A stretch of 64,000 nucleotides of DNA from Choristoneura fumiferana (GCF_025370935.1 NC_133485.1:3824284-3888283); one strand, 5' to 3'. Positions 21,911-32,640 are shown, numbered from the stretch's first letter. Translations and numbers: made by a program. Notes: a model not told the origin generated them from the letters alone.

Positions 21911-22406
21911 GCCAGATCATGAAATTCAAATTAAAAAAATGACGCCATTTCATGAATTGGCCAAGGGACATCCGCTATATCGTTTCAAAACTCACCATTT
22001 AAGTATTTGCCGTGACGTTTAGGCAGATCATGAAATTTCTAGGCATAACATGAAACGCCGCCATTTCATGATTTGGCCAGTTTAGGCAGATCATGAAATT
22101 CCGAGACATATCATGAAACGTCGCCATATCGGTTCTGGCACTTCGCCGGCCGCTACCGGCACGCTCACATCACTCGCTCGGCTCGTGCGTTGTGGTCACA
22201 ATTCATAATAACCACTCCTCGCTTCGCTCGTCGTACCTAAATTTTTCTTTTATTCAGCATATCACGATATGCCCGATATAGAGCTAGTATGAATATCGAC
22301 GAATGCGTTGCTCTAATCGATCTGCCGTATGTTTCTCAGGCACATCGTGATATGCCTGGCCAACTTTTAGGCATATCATGAAATGGCGCCATTTCACGAT
22401 ATATAA
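21911..22406. repeat. Cluster of ATCATGAAATGGCGCCATTTCATGAT-type palindromes
   Basis: At least five variants of GGCATATCATGAAA paired with GCCATTTCATGAT lie at about 21911-21960, 22021-22080, 22084-22135, 22345-22358 and 22368-22406. The last one is almost a perfect palindrome centred on GGCGCC. A GC-rich block with GCTCGGCTCGTGCG-like sequence separates them. The cluster ends next to a repeat tail (22422-22458). I do not recognise its function. Confidence 0.6.
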
Positions 22407-22421
22407 TATTTTATAATAATT

Positions 22422-22458
22422 TTGGGCGTGTCCGACACGCTCTTGGCCGGTTTTTTTT
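22422..22458 (+). mobile_element. Tail fragment of the CTCTTGGCCGG repeat
   Basis: TTGGGCGTGTCCGACACGCT followed by CTTGGCCGGTTTTTTTT equals the 3' end of 2040-2618. Confidence 0.7.
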
Positions 22459-22459
22459 A

Positions 22460-23526
22460 AATAACGTAGAGTTAACACACTGGGCGGACGAGGGCTATGA
22501 TAGGACTCATTATTCTTTTGTTTCCTTTCCACGCCGCTTCCTTTCTAATTTTATTGGTGGCCAATTACTAGACAGTATAGGTATAAACTTTTTAATAATC
22601 GTCTACATGCATTATTTTGTATATTACGAGTACAAGTATTAAAAAAAACGTATTAAAAGGCAACTATCACAATGAGATGATATAATTCTTTTGCAATATA
22701 TATATTTGTATTATTAAATTTCTATCCCAGAAACAGAACGCTGCCCCAGTTCCAGCTGACCTTTATAACTTCTGATGGAATGAGAATGCTCTCCGAACTC
22801 AACAAACTTACCCCACAAAAAGGCCTATTTCAATATTCATGAAATAAATCGAGCGTGTTGATAGTATAAATAATAAATTAGAAGTTCGACCTTAAACTCG
22901 AGATATAGTAGCATCAGATGGGCACAGCGCCAAGTAAGTAGTACCAAGTTCTGATTCCGCAGAGCAAACTACAAACTTCAGTAAGTAACCATTTGTTCGT
23001 ACTTTGAGACGATATTGAAGGAATAATTTAGCATGGGGTTTCTTGTTTTGATTTTGTTAGCTGTTCGAATCTGTGCATAAATTAAAACTGAACTTTGAGT
23101 TGTCCTTCTTTGCCTTATGACTTGACAATTTATATTCTGTTGAAAACTTGAGATATTTTAATCTCTTGACCTTTCCGGATCTGGCTGGGGGTATAAAATT
23201 TGATGTTGTTCAATTGAGTTTGATTTTAACGTGGGTATTTTGTTAAAGACCTTTCAGAAAATTAGTCTTCAATATTGTTACAGAATTGCCGTTTTAAGTC
23301 ATGCCTACTCGTCAATATGAAGGCGTTTGGGTATTTAAAACTTACAAATCATATTATTACAAGTTGGTTACGAGCTTTAAGTTTCATTTTGTGCATTCTC
23401 AGTACTTTTATAAAAATCCGTATCATAAAATCGACAATCTCAAGGGTATATTTTTTAACATATTAATTTCAGATACGAGATTTTTGCAAAGTAATGACGA
23501 TATCATTCTTTGCTTCTTTAAAGCAT
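22460..23526. other. Unassigned AT-rich region
   Basis: An acceptor-like TCTTCAATATTGTTACAG at about 23281 precedes two overlapping open frames (to 23466 and 23612), but both are rich in Tyr, Phe, Lys and Ile and have no donor or motif. I do not call a gene. Confidence 0.35.
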
Positions 23527-23928
23527 GTAATAAAAAAACCCGACTGTCTTACAAAATTTTAATTAAATCTAAAAAGAAAAAAAAAATAACTAGCAGTCTA
23601 AAACTCTGTTAAGTAACTTAAACTTCAACAGTTGGGACTCATTACTGGGAATTTTAGAGCTGGTTACGATTTAAAATGTTTCCCGACTGCTGAACTTCAG
23701 AGCGATCTCTTCCAGGCAACCTTTACAATAGAAACAGTGATTATAAAGACCTGATTTTATCTTGACACTGAAACTTGAGAATTCAATTAAGTTAAACAAA
23801 ATCCTTACCTTCGCCGAGCAAATTAAAATCGTGCAAATTAATTCAATTAAAGTTCCTAATCTAATATCCTCAAATCTGCGAATTATTATTCCGAATTCAG
23901 ACGCCATTATTTGCCGTCGCGTCAGGCC

Positions 23929-24072
23929 TTGTCTTACGAAGTGAAAAATTCGAAATTCGTATCGTACCATCCCGCTGACGCTTAGTATCATCGACGTTAT
24001 GTTATTTAATACGAGAGTAAGAGAGACGATACGATACGAACTTCTATTTTCGTATTTCTTAGTAGCCCCCCT
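23929..24072. repeat. Palindromic foldback repeat (CTACGAA family)
   Basis: CTTACGAAGTGAAAAATTCG and GAAATTCGTATCGTACCATC face GACGATACGATACGAAC and CGTATTTCTTAGTAG. A TATTTAATACGAGAG centre links them. Confidence 0.6.
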
Positions 24073-24169
24073 GAGCCTACTGTGATTTCGTAACAGACGG
24101 GAGCCAAGAAGGTGCTACAACTTGTGTAAAGAACATTCGTGCCACATTCGTGCAAAATTTCATGTGACG

Positions 24170-24450
24170 TACGGAATCGCAGTGACGCATCGTATGCGCC
24201 CCGTTTTTATCGCGTGCCCTCCACACCGCTGCTCAAAATACGCAGACGGTGCGGAATCACAGTGACGTGCCGTAAACGTTACGACTGTAAGTGGAGAGCA
24301 TGCGGTAAAGTCCTAAAGTTTATGGCACGTCACTGCGATTCCGCACCGTTTGCATATTTTAAGCAGCGGTGTGGAGAGCATGCAATAAAAACGGTGTGCC
24401 GTATGCACATGCATCACTGCGATTCCGTACAGTCACCATTTTTTAAGCAG
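24170..24450. repeat. Foldback around ACGGTGCGGAATCACAGTGACG
   Basis: CCACACCGCTGCTCAAAATA plus CGGTGCGGAATCACAGTGAC (24217-24268) is mirrored by GTCACTGCGATTCCGCACCG plus TATTTTAAGCAGCGGTGTGG (24321-24373). Extra half-units flank it. A 124-codon frame over the region is a by-product of the repeat. Confidence 0.6.
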
Positions 24451-24479
24451 CGGTCGTGGCCGCTCCTTTATGTTGCTTC

Positions 24480-25278
24480 TTCGAATAAACGGGCATTCAG
24501 GAATATGACATAAAATCAGATGAGGGGGGGATAATAACTTTATTCTAATACTACTGTGTTATGTAACGTAATATAAAGATGATAAAGAACATTATCTAAG
24601 TCAATTTATAACTAGAGACGCCAAAAACTTAAAATATTGTAATAACCTTGTATAAAACAAAAGAAACGCAATGAAAAAAAGCGTTTCAAAGCATTTGGCA
24701 CTTGTCTAAACTCGTTGTAAATTTAATTATAAAGTAATCCATGTACAAACACGAGTATATTTTAGTTGTGAGAACACTCATTTTTAATTTTTACGTATTA
24801 TATCTAGTACTTTGCTTTGGCTAGCGTTGCTCGTTTTATTAAATATGCAAAGAGGATGGGTCTCGCGTTTTACCAAAAGGAGAATTGTTGGCATTTCCAG
24901 CGCGTAGTCGTATTTCTCCATTAGGTTACATTAAGAACACACATTTATTAGGCGGGATACATAATACTTATGAGCAGTAAACCGCTAATGTCTGAGTGTT
25001 TCTGTTGTTTTATTAATGTAGGCTGTAATTATCGGCGAACGTCTATAATTTATCTGCGACGTTACCTCATCTGACATTTTCGTTTAATTTATGCTATGCT
25101 ATACTTCATTTTCTTTAGCATTAGAAAGAAATAAGCGATCTTGCCGTGTCTTTTTATTGAAAAACACTTGAAATATATATATGTCACAGCAAATATGTAA
25201 CAATTAGCAATGACATATTATCATTTACATGCTTATGGTATCATGGCACCTAACTATTTTTTTTAAACTTTTTTCAAT
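24480..25278. other. Unassigned AT-rich spacer
   Basis: No recognised feature. Confidence 0.4.
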
Positions 25279-25950
25279 AAAAAGACTCGTCAAGATTGAA
25301 AATACAAACTGAAATATAGATGCACAGAAAAACCAGAAAAATAAGACCAGCGCTGGGAATCGAACCCAGGTCCTCGGTATTCCGTACCGCGTGCTATACC
25401 GCTACACCACTGCTGGTCAACGGTACAGACACGAATTTCCACTATGCACCTCATATCGCAGCTTGTTTGTTTCTTATTTAGCCACTTAAGCAGTGACTCT
25501 AGCGACATCTATACCGTAGCCCTCATCGAGAAACTTTCGGCACTCTATTGGAACCAACCGCTCACCTGGACAAGAGATGTCGTTACTAATAAGCAATCAA
25601 ATTAAGATTGTTTTTTTGGAATCTTTTTGTATTTTTTATTTCAATTCCAAATTTTTACTTTTACGGTCATCCCGTAAAACCTAAATTGAAAATACAAACT
25701 GAAATATAGATGCACAGAAAAACCAGAAAAATAAGACCAGCACTGGGAATCGACCCCAGGTCCTCGGTATTCCGTACCGCGTCCTATACCGCTACACCAC
25801 TGCTGGTCAACGGTACAGACACGAATTTCTCAGCTTGTTTGTTCCTTATTTAGCCACTTAAGCAATGACGCTAGCGACATCTATACCGTAGCCCTCATCG
25901 AGAAACTTTCGGCACTCCATTGGAACCATCCGCACCATCCATTGGAACTC
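25279..25950 (-). mobile_element. Tandem dimer of the tRNA-like SINE unit, 390-bp period
   Basis: Two copies in the same minus orientation follow head to tail. The tRNA-like block ATAAGACCAGCGCTGGGAA starts at 25341, and its counterpart at 25731. The junction reads CATCCCGTAAAACCTAAATT. Both B boxes (GGTTCGATTCCC, one with a G for T change) are visible on the minus strand. A separate 100-base PLE fragment follows at 25980. Confidence 0.75.
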
Positions 25951-25979
25951 GATTGGAAGCTGAGATATGAGGTGTTGTT

Positions 25980-26082
25980 TAACACCTGGTAGCATGGTGT
26001 ACGGTTGTGTCACTCTGAAGATGAGCTCTGGTTGAGTTCGAAACGCGTCAGTGTAGTGTGGTAGTGGTGATAGATGGGTTTA
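25980..26082 (+). mobile_element. Penelope-like element terminal-region fragment
   Basis: AACACCTGGTAGCATGGTGT followed by the hammerhead motif and GTGATAGATGGGTTT matches the inverted terminal regions of the 52-kb PLE. It is cut by a Helitron piece at 26083. Confidence 0.75.
26011..26053 (+). ncRNA. Hammerhead ribozyme motif of a PLE terminal region
   Basis: Stem I CACU pairs with AGUG. The core runs CUGAAGA (26015-26021), one extra U, stem II GAGCUC with GAGUUC around UGGUU, GAAA (26040-26043), a minimal stem III CGCG, and GUC with the predicted cleavage after C26049. PLE terminal regions are known to carry hammerheads with very short stem III that may work as dimers. The extra base after A9 is unusual but occurs in at least one natural viroid hammerhead. 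Confidence 0.65.
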
Positions 26083-26177
26083 TTATACGTTGATCCGTCG
26101 CTCCAATTCGACGTGAAAGATAGACAAACATACAAACACACACAACACACTTTCGCATTTATAATATTAGTATGGAT
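26083..26177 (-). mobile_element. Lep1-like Helitron, 5' part
   Basis: Minus strand begins TCCATACTAATATTATAAAT then GCGAAAGTGTG. It is truncated at the PLE junction. Confidence 0.6.
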
Positions 26178-26209
26178 TCGGCCGTTATTATTAGTGTTGA
26201 TTTGTTTTT

Positions 26210-26423
26210 TATAAAGTACGTGAGGTCCACGAGGATAAGAAATTGTGACAGGGGCAAAGCAGCGGTTGAAAGCTAGGCATGCACTAAATCCCGTAGCGTA
26301 TCGTTGTCGAATTGTTATGACAAACTTAATTAATTTAATCTCCCCCGCAAAGACAAGAAAAGCCATAAACTGAGCCACATCCATCAGCGTTTTAGATGCA
26401 CAAGATACGCCGAAATTAGACAA
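26210..26423 (-). CDS. Unassigned open segment, weakly protein-like
   Basis: The minus-strand frame is open for about 70 codons and includes ASKTLMDVAQFMAFLVFAGE, VITIRQRYATGFSACLAFN and APVTISYPRGPHVL. Composition is more protein-like than most frames here, but it has neither a clear ATG nor splice sites and continues into Helitron sequence. I recognise no family. It may be a piece of a retroelement frame. Confidence 0.15.
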
Positions 26424-26860
26424 GTGTTATAACCAACTTAGGCCCTTTGGACAAGTTCGCTTTGAGGGAAGTTTGCGAGTTGCTCCTTTTCAAGCAGTCG
26501 GGGAATTGGGCGGGGTGTTTTTGTTGTTAGGTCGATAATTTGAATGCGTGTTGTGCTTTGGAACTGGGTAGTTTCATGGGTAAAAATACTTTTCACTTCT
26601 CATGCTCGTAAAGTTCGTATTTATACCGGATCTAGGCGACATAAAATGACTTTTTATGTTCAATTGCATAAAGAAAAACCTTCGTCTAAGACCAAGGCAA
26701 TCAGGTGTCAATAGCCTCAAACAAAAAAGCTAATATTTATATATTTTTAATAATTTTTAATTTTTTAAAAAAACGAAAAATCAATCAAAATAAATCAGTA
26801 AAACTAAAATTTTAAAATTATATAGCAATGCATGAAAAATAAGAGGTACCCTAGTAAGTG

Positions 26861-27130
26861 AACAATTGTTTTCACTGTTGCTATTTCATGTCCTCGCAAT
26901 CGAAGTGAAAAGCAGTGTAAAACTTGAGCATAAACCCATTTTCCCCTCGACGTATCTATCCACCCTCGTCTTACCGGCTCGGGTGGCTATATGAACGTCT
27001 TGGCTCAAATGGCTCGTTTTATGCTCTTGTTGTACTTGTACAATCTACTATACGTCCAAACAGACGTCCGACTGCTGATATGAAGATAATGGGTAATATT
27101 GTTCTATTTAATCCGTCAGATAGACCAACA
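26861..27130 (+). repeat. Unclassified interspersed repeat, inverted partner of 13560-13893
   Basis: GTGAACAATTGTTTTCACTG, TTTCATGTCCTCGCAATCGA and CATTTTCCCCTCGACGTATC are shared with the 13.7-kb copy. An insert of about 40 bases at 26962-26988 is absent there. The 122-codon frame over it (26924-27292) is not conserved in the partner copy. Confidence 0.6.
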
Positions 27131-27329
27131 GAAAATCAAACGAAAACAAATGTGGGATATATGTCGTCGAGATGTATCTTCAGTGATACTTCAAGTGATT
27201 CTTCTTCTTTTTCTCAAACCCAGTTTAGACTTGCAAGAAAAATCAAGCAAGTTGCATTACATAGCGGCGCTCGATTGACCACTTTAAAGTAGTTTGCTTT
27301 ATGGAATCTCAATGTAATTCATCTTGCAC

Positions 27330-27595
27330 GGTTTTTCTTGCTAGTGGTAACTGGGTTTTAGTCGTACACTCCTGACGGAGTGGTCGTGGTCATGGATTGT
27401 CTTGTAGATTGGTTGCTTGAGTTGAGAGACTTCTAGATCTCTCTCTATTTGTGGCACTGCCCGCACACTCAGTAAGGGAACACTTTCTGGAAGATTTAAT
27501 AGATTCCATCTTGTGGGGGTACGAACGGTATACCCAATCAGTCGACTCGTAACCACGGCCACTGCAATGTGGTCGAAACATCGACGTAATTTTAC
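27330..27595. repeat. Degraded PLE-terminal-like fragment with hammerhead-like hairpin
   Basis: Near 27545-27588 the order CUC, GUAACCA, C, GGCCAC, UGCAAU, GUGGUC, GAAA, CAUC, GAC parallels the motif at 4931-4970. Position 5 of the core has changed to A and the GUC is altered, so it is almost certainly inactive. Confidence 0.4.
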
Positions 27596-27599
27596 CAAT

Positions 27600-28383
27600 A
27601 GATAGTCCAGAGAAATATTAGATATTACGCAGTCGTACCTAGGTACTACCTACCTTCAAAGGGTCTTTAGTAATCCCTCGTTCATCGAAACGAGATTTTA
27701 ATCCATTCAAATTGGTTTTATTTCAAGATGTTAAGACAATTCAACGATTAGATTAATCTGAGACGGTGGCCTTTCCTAAATCACCTCGTAATACCTATTT
27801 GAATTTTTTTGAGAAATCATTTTTCCATTTCCTTTAAAGATTTTGTTCCAATAAGTTTCAGGTAACCTTAGTAATATCCGCTATTTACTTTTATTTAAAA
27901 CGTATCGATTATTCCAGACTCATTAAATATTGTTAGGTAAAATCTCAATGTACTCGTAAAATTCCACACCTATTTTCATTGATCGAAATTTGACTTGGAA
28001 AAGATAGGTAAAACCGCCTTTAGCCCGACCTACAGTAGAACCTTTTCACAATAAACGTCCTAAGTGGCTTCCTTGATGAAAATAATGATCGCTTACTGAG
28101 ACATATTTGAGGCTCTATCCCGATCCCGTGGACATAATTATTGGAATAAAAATAGCCTATGTGGTAAACCTACACTATTAGTCTGTGCATGCACGCATGC
28201 ATGCGTGCTGTGCATGTACGTACTGTGTTGTACTTACTGTGTGTTACCTATTTATTAAATATAGACTACGTATAAAATGTCATCAACATCAACGTGCATA
28301 CTCACAAATTAATGCATAAGATCAGCACTTCGATCTTTATGTCACATAACGTAATTTCTATGAACCTAAATTACATAAATGAA
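27600..28383. other. Unassigned spacer
   Basis: A short GCATGC-rich run (28186-28222) is the only structured element seen. Confidence 0.4.
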
Positions 28384-28760
28384 TAGACTCAGAGTTGCTC
28401 AGCGAGCTATGGAGAGAGCTATGCTTGGGGTTTCTCTACGGGATCGAATCAGAAATGAGGAGATACGTAAAAAAAAGGGTCACCGATATAGCCAAGCGAA
28501 TTAGCTCGTTGAAGTGGCAATGGGCAGGCCATATAGCAGGAGAACAGGGTGGCAGTTGTGGCCGAAAAGTTCTCGAGTGGAGATCGCGGATCGGCAAGCG
28601 CAGCGTAGAACGTCCACCAACGAGATGGACGGATGCCCTGATTAAAGCCGCGGGTTCACGATGGATGCAGGCCGCTGCCAACCGAACAAACTGGAGGTCT
28701 ATGGGGGAGGCCTATGTCCAACAGTGGACGTCCTACGGCTGAGATGATGATGATGATGAA
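28384..28760 (+). pseudogene. RTE-like LINE, C-terminal reverse-transcriptase-protein fragment and 3' tail
   Basis: The protein end of an RTE-like non-LTR retrotransposon is visible. First comes AQRAMERAMLGVSLRDRIRN in one frame. After an A-run near 28470 with a one-base shift, a second frame has ISSLKWQWAGHIAGEQGGSC, VLEWRSRIGKRSVERPPTRW, TDALIKAAGSRWMQAA and the terminal QQWTSYG. GATGATGATGATG follows the stop as the 3' tail. The reverse transcriptase core is missing, so this is a 5'-truncated dead copy, the usual outcome of target-primed reverse transcription. Related tails are at 14595, 37376, 38157, 59094 and 63820. Confidence 0.8.
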
Positions 28761-29448
28761 ATGACAATCGTCCACAAGAAAAAGTATTCCGAAACTTAAA
28801 TGAAGCAACTGAACTTTGATGAGAAAACTATCCATCCAATTGGGTACCTGTATGTATACTATATACTATAATACCATTAGAGTAATTTGGTGAAGTGCCC
28901 AAAACTTTTTTGTGGGTGTCAAATGGTTTTATAATTATGTAGTAGGTATATCGTTTTTTCGGCCATAATGTGATTAAGTAAGTTCATGCAGTAGTTTGAT
29001 CGAACAAAGATAGGTATAAACAACTAATTTTATTTTATATATGATAGGAAGGGGGCAGGTGTACAGACGGGTCTATAGTAAGCAAGCATATACTCGTAGG
29101 GGGTCGGGGGTAGTATAATAGCGGGGGAAACTTAGTTGGTATAGAGTTTTGCCTTTGATATCACATTCCATACGTTTGCGATAGCTTTTTTATTTGGATA
29201 CATGTCATGACGGATTTTTGTTATTAGAATTATTATTCTTATGTTTGCACTTCTTTTTAAAACAAATAAGACAGTTATACAGCCATTTTCACGATGATTT
29301 ATTTTCAAACAAATGAAATGACACCCTCGCTATAGGTATGTCGAACACTATGATAGATAAATAATTCACTGTTCTAAAAAATGTAATTATTAAGTGTTAA
29401 TTGCACACGCAGGTATAAACCTATATTTAAACCGTGATTAACCAATTT
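28761..29448. other. Unassigned spacer
   Basis: No gene is recognised. GGGGGTCGGGGGTAG at 29098-29112 is a G-rich run. Confidence 0.4.
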
Positions 29449-29754
29449 AGCCGTGGTGGCCTAGTGGTTTGACCTATCGCCTCTCAAGCAGAGGGTCGTG
29501 GGTTCGAACCCCGGCTCGCACCTCTGAGTTTTTCGAAATTCATGTGCGGAATTACATTTGAAATTTACCACGAGCTTTGCGGTGAAGGAAAACATCGTGA
29601 GGAAACCTGCACAAACCTGCGAAGCGATTCAATGGTGCGTGCGAAGTTCCTAATCCACACTGGGCCCGCGTGGGAACTATATGGCCCAAGCTCTCTTGTT
29701 CTTAGAGGAGGCCTGTGCCCAGCAGTGGGACGTATATAGGCTGGGATGAACCAA
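29449..29754 (+). mobile_element. tRNA-derived SINE, apparently full length
   Basis: A tRNA-like head (GCCGTGGTGGCCTAGTGGTT as A-box region, GGGTTCGAACCCCGGCTCGC as B-box region) is followed by a body with AAGGAAAACATCGTGAGGAA and the 3' end CCCAGCAGTGGGACGTATAT plus AGGCTGGGATGA. The 3' end is shared with LINEs, which would explain mobilisation. Partial copies: 33492-33665 (minus), 44640-44745, 47742-48027 and 62344-62455 (minus). Confidence 0.85.
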
Positions 29755-30028
29755 TTTTGCACCGAGTCTTACAAAGATACTCCAGTCTTTACCTACTCTA
29801 AGTGGCAAAAAAAATATTTAAAAATCCGCCTACTCTTAGGATTTCTTTAGCTTCCTATCCTAGTAAGTAAGCTACCTCCTTAGGGAATCGGATGACGTAT
29901 GCCATCCTTGGAAAGTGATTGATGTAAGGGACGACAAATGTTACAAACTTGCGCCATCAAAGCGTTTAATATAAAAACGTTATATCACTAATGTTACGAG
30001 TATCTTGCTGTTATTGAAGACGATAAAT

Positions 30029-30163
30029 AAGGTAAACGTCCGAGTATTCGACACGCGCAATTGCCCAATAGACGACACCCTGCTGTCATCTCTATTGCTA
30101 ATGACATAAGATTAAAGATGCCAACTATTGGGACAGTGGCGAGCACTCGTACGTTTACCTTTT
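30029..30163. mobile_element. Small TIR element (AGGTAAACGT family)
   Basis: AGGTAAACGTCCGAGT on the left is mirrored by ACTCGTACGTTTACCT on the right. It has no coding capacity. A partial inverted copy lies at 1825-1932. Confidence 0.65.
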
Positions 30164-30290
30164 TTTCTCGAACAGCTGGCAAACGAGCAGGAGGGTCACC
30201 TGATGGTAAGTGATCACCGCCGCCCATGGACACCTTCAGCATAATTAGGACTGCGGGTGCGTTACCGGCCTTGCAATGGGCGACACACTC
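30164..30290 (-). mobile_element. LINE 3'-end fragment
   Basis: CAAACGAGCAGGAGGGTCAC then CACCGCCGCCCATGGACACC is a relative of 16582-16878, with the T-run (poly-A in sense) just before it. Confidence 0.55.
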
Positions 30291-30781
30291 GCCTTGCTCC
30301 TTACTTGTACTAAGACAGTTTCGTAAATCGGAGTAAATTTTATATACCTACAGGTGACTTAAAAATGCAGTTGATCACCATCTTCTTTTCATTACATTTT
30401 AAATATTTGTTTTTTTTATGATACAGACGGTTTTAATTTTATATTATTAAAAAATATATATCTTTTTCCCAAATGATTATTTTCCCGACTGTGTAATATG
30501 GACAAACGTTTTTTTTTTATTCATAATCATAAAGTGTAACAAAGAAAAAAAACAAAAAAATTCGAACAAAAACCATACCTGGTTTATCTGTCGCTACGCC
30601 GCTTAATTTCACGTACCCATCCACCCCTCACAGAGACATAAGACCACCAGCATCTCATGATAACTTAGTAGCATGGAAACCGAGGTAGGCCATCCTCTAG
30701 ATAGATAATGGGCACCTTACAAGTAGTTATTTATTAATTGAACATGATTTTAGTTGTTCATCGGTAAAAACAATGTTTTTA

Positions 30782-30925
30782 ATTAAATATAATGACCCGG
30801 ATAACTCACGTCTTAAATCGAGTTTAGCTCGACATGTTTCGGGCAAATCCGTAGCCCTTCGTCTTCGGAGCAACGCGAGCCAAACTCGATTTAAGACGTG
30901 AGTTATCCGGGTCATCATATTTAAT
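30782..30925. repeat. Perfect-arm foldback with hammerhead-like apex
   Basis: Arms of 50 bases (30782-30831 and 30876-30925) differ at only a few positions and include GACCCGGATAACTCACGTCT and its mirror. The apex on the minus strand has GAAGA, stem II GGGC with GCCC, then GAAA, CAU and GUC before GAGC. The CUGANGA box is disrupted (CCGAAGA), so activity is unlikely. It resembles a PLE terminal region. Confidence 0.6.
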
Positions 30926-31129
30926 ATGAGTGAGTCTCACGGTAGTTTCATGTTCAAAATGTTTTTATAATTTTTTTTTTTTCACTTATGAGTATTGTTA
31001 CAAACACTATGGTATGTAGTATCAGGTAACTCTTTTAGAATCTGGGGCAGCAAGAACTCCAAGATCCTTTTTCCATATACATTATCAATTTCGTTCCCTT
31101 AGCCAAAATTGTTATCACGTTTCGAAATA

Positions 31130-31760
31130 AAAACCGGCCAAGAGCGTGTCGAACATGCCCGAAATAGGGTTCCGTAGCCATTACGAAAAAATTAAGTAAT
31201 ATTTTTCTAAGGATTTTGTATTTAATACGGAATCTCCCATAGTTTAGGTATATTTTATACCTTAGGCTGCTATTTACTCTTAAACTACTTACAATTCTCA
31301 AGCAAACTTAACTGTTTTCCTTGAAAGTTTGATATACTTACTACCATTCTGAATTTTTTCAAATTTTTCTACCTACCGGTTTAGATTTTAGAGGGGGGGA
31401 CGCTCGATTTTAATGAGAATTTGCGCTTTAAAGTTGAATATTTCGCAAACAGATCACTGAATCGAAAAATCGACTTATCAAACCTATCCAACAATACCCC
31501 ACACTATAGGGTTGGATAAGAAAAAAAATCACCCCCGCTTTACGTCTATGGGTGGTACCCTAAACAAAATGTTTTTTTATTTTTTTATTGTATCATTTTG
31601 TCGGCATAGTTTACATATATATCCGTGCAAAATTACAGCATTCTAGCATTGATAGTCCCTGAGCAAAGCCGCGGACGGACGGATGGACAGACAGACAGAC
31701 AGACATGGCGAAACTATAAGGGTTCCGTTTTTGCCATTTTGGCTCCGCAACCCTTAAAAT
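31130..31760 (-). mobile_element. Lepidopteran interspersed repeat (CTCTTGGCCGG family)
   Basis: It starts AACCGGCCAAGAGCGTGTCG and ends GCCATTTTGGCTCCGCAACC, the inverse of 2040-2618. Internal blocks such as ATTTTATACCTTAGGCTGC are also shared with 49699-50348 but missing from the first copy, so that copy has an internal deletion. Confidence 0.75.
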
Positions 31761-31804
31761 CAGCCAAGCGCATGTCGGACTCGCACAACAAAGCAAGGAT
31801 TAAG

Positions 31805-31970
31805 ATAATTTCATCAGGCGTTACTTTTGCGAAGGTCCAATCAATGAACTGAAGTAATTATAACTTTGCTCATTGGCGACCTTATTATGGTGATAGATGG
31901 GTTTGTGTGATTTGTGTGTGTTCTTGCAGTGTGGAGACGGAGGAACTGCATGAACATATGTTTCTTGCAT
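31805..31970 (+). mobile_element. Penelope-like element terminal-region fragment
   Basis: CATCAGGCGTTACTTTTGCG, CAATGAACTGAAGTAATT, then TGATAGATGGGTTTGTGTG and GGAACTGCATGAACATATG. These blocks come from both sides of the hammerhead in the 52-kb PLE, but the ribozyme itself is deleted here. Confidence 0.7.
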
Positions 31971-32499
31971 AATGTTTTAATTTATCTAAAATAACCCCGC
32001 ACCACAGCCCGCACTGTACATTTTTCATAGGAGAACTTTGCTATAACACTGGATATTCAAAGACACTTCTACAAATTTATACTAAACTGAACACTCGCAT
32101 CTGACCGAATTTTTCGAGATAATTATCTCAACTACTTTTACGCAAAGTTAAATTACGCCAAAGCTGGAAAAGGGTTCAAATGAACCATAAATTACTTAAA
32201 AAGTCACAAAGAATCAAAGGTAAAGGAGGGGTCGAAATCTCCAATCTGTTAAGATCACCATGGTAACGCAGTGAACTCACTCAGTTCTCGATTTTACTTC
32301 ACTTTGTAAAGAGCAATTCTTGTAAATTTGTTTAATAGGGGTTGCCCGCGACCAAGGTTTCAAGCCAATACCAAAAATACTTATAGGGGCTTTATAGGAT
32401 GATATCTTAACCGATATGTGGAATTAAGGGTTGCAAACTATACCGGCATTAAACCGATAATATGTGTACCGGTTTGAAGCTATGGCTTCGATTTCGTCC
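31971..32499. other. Unassigned spacer
   Basis: Nothing is recognised. Confidence 0.4.
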
Positions 32500-32640
32500 A
32501 TTAAAAATGAGTTATCGCTATCTCACGAGAGCTAAGCAACTTTCCCGGATAAAAATATTTTATGTGTTAAGACAGGTTTTATCTAAATCCATCAAGCAGT
32601 TATTAATTACGTAACAAATATCTAAACATATTCACAAGTA
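32500..32640 (-). mobile_element. Lep1-like Helitron, decayed
   Basis: GTTATCGCTATCTCACGAGA then CTTTCCCGGATAAAAATATT matches the conserved centre of the family, but neither end is clear. Confidence 0.4.

Noticed and set aside
23301..23612. 103-codon frame behind an acceptor-like site
   Set aside because: Composition (Tyr, Phe, Lys, Ile) mirrors the AT content, it ends in an A-run and no donor or motif is seen.
24139..24513. 124-codon plus-strand open frame with many Cys and His
   Set aside because: It spans an inverted-repeat element whose two arms encode unrelated residues. The Cys/His richness comes from TGC/CAC in the repeat unit, not a zinc finger.
25279..25950. CRISPR-like or satellite array
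   Set aside because: Only two 390-bp units with an internal Pol III promoter. The context is eukaryotic.
26924..27292. 122-codon plus-strand open frame
   Set aside because: It overlaps a repeat whose partner copy at 13.7 kb does not keep the frame.
29449..29525. Possible functional tRNA gene at the SINE head
   Set aside because: The tRNA-like part is fused to a SINE body with several copies in the window.
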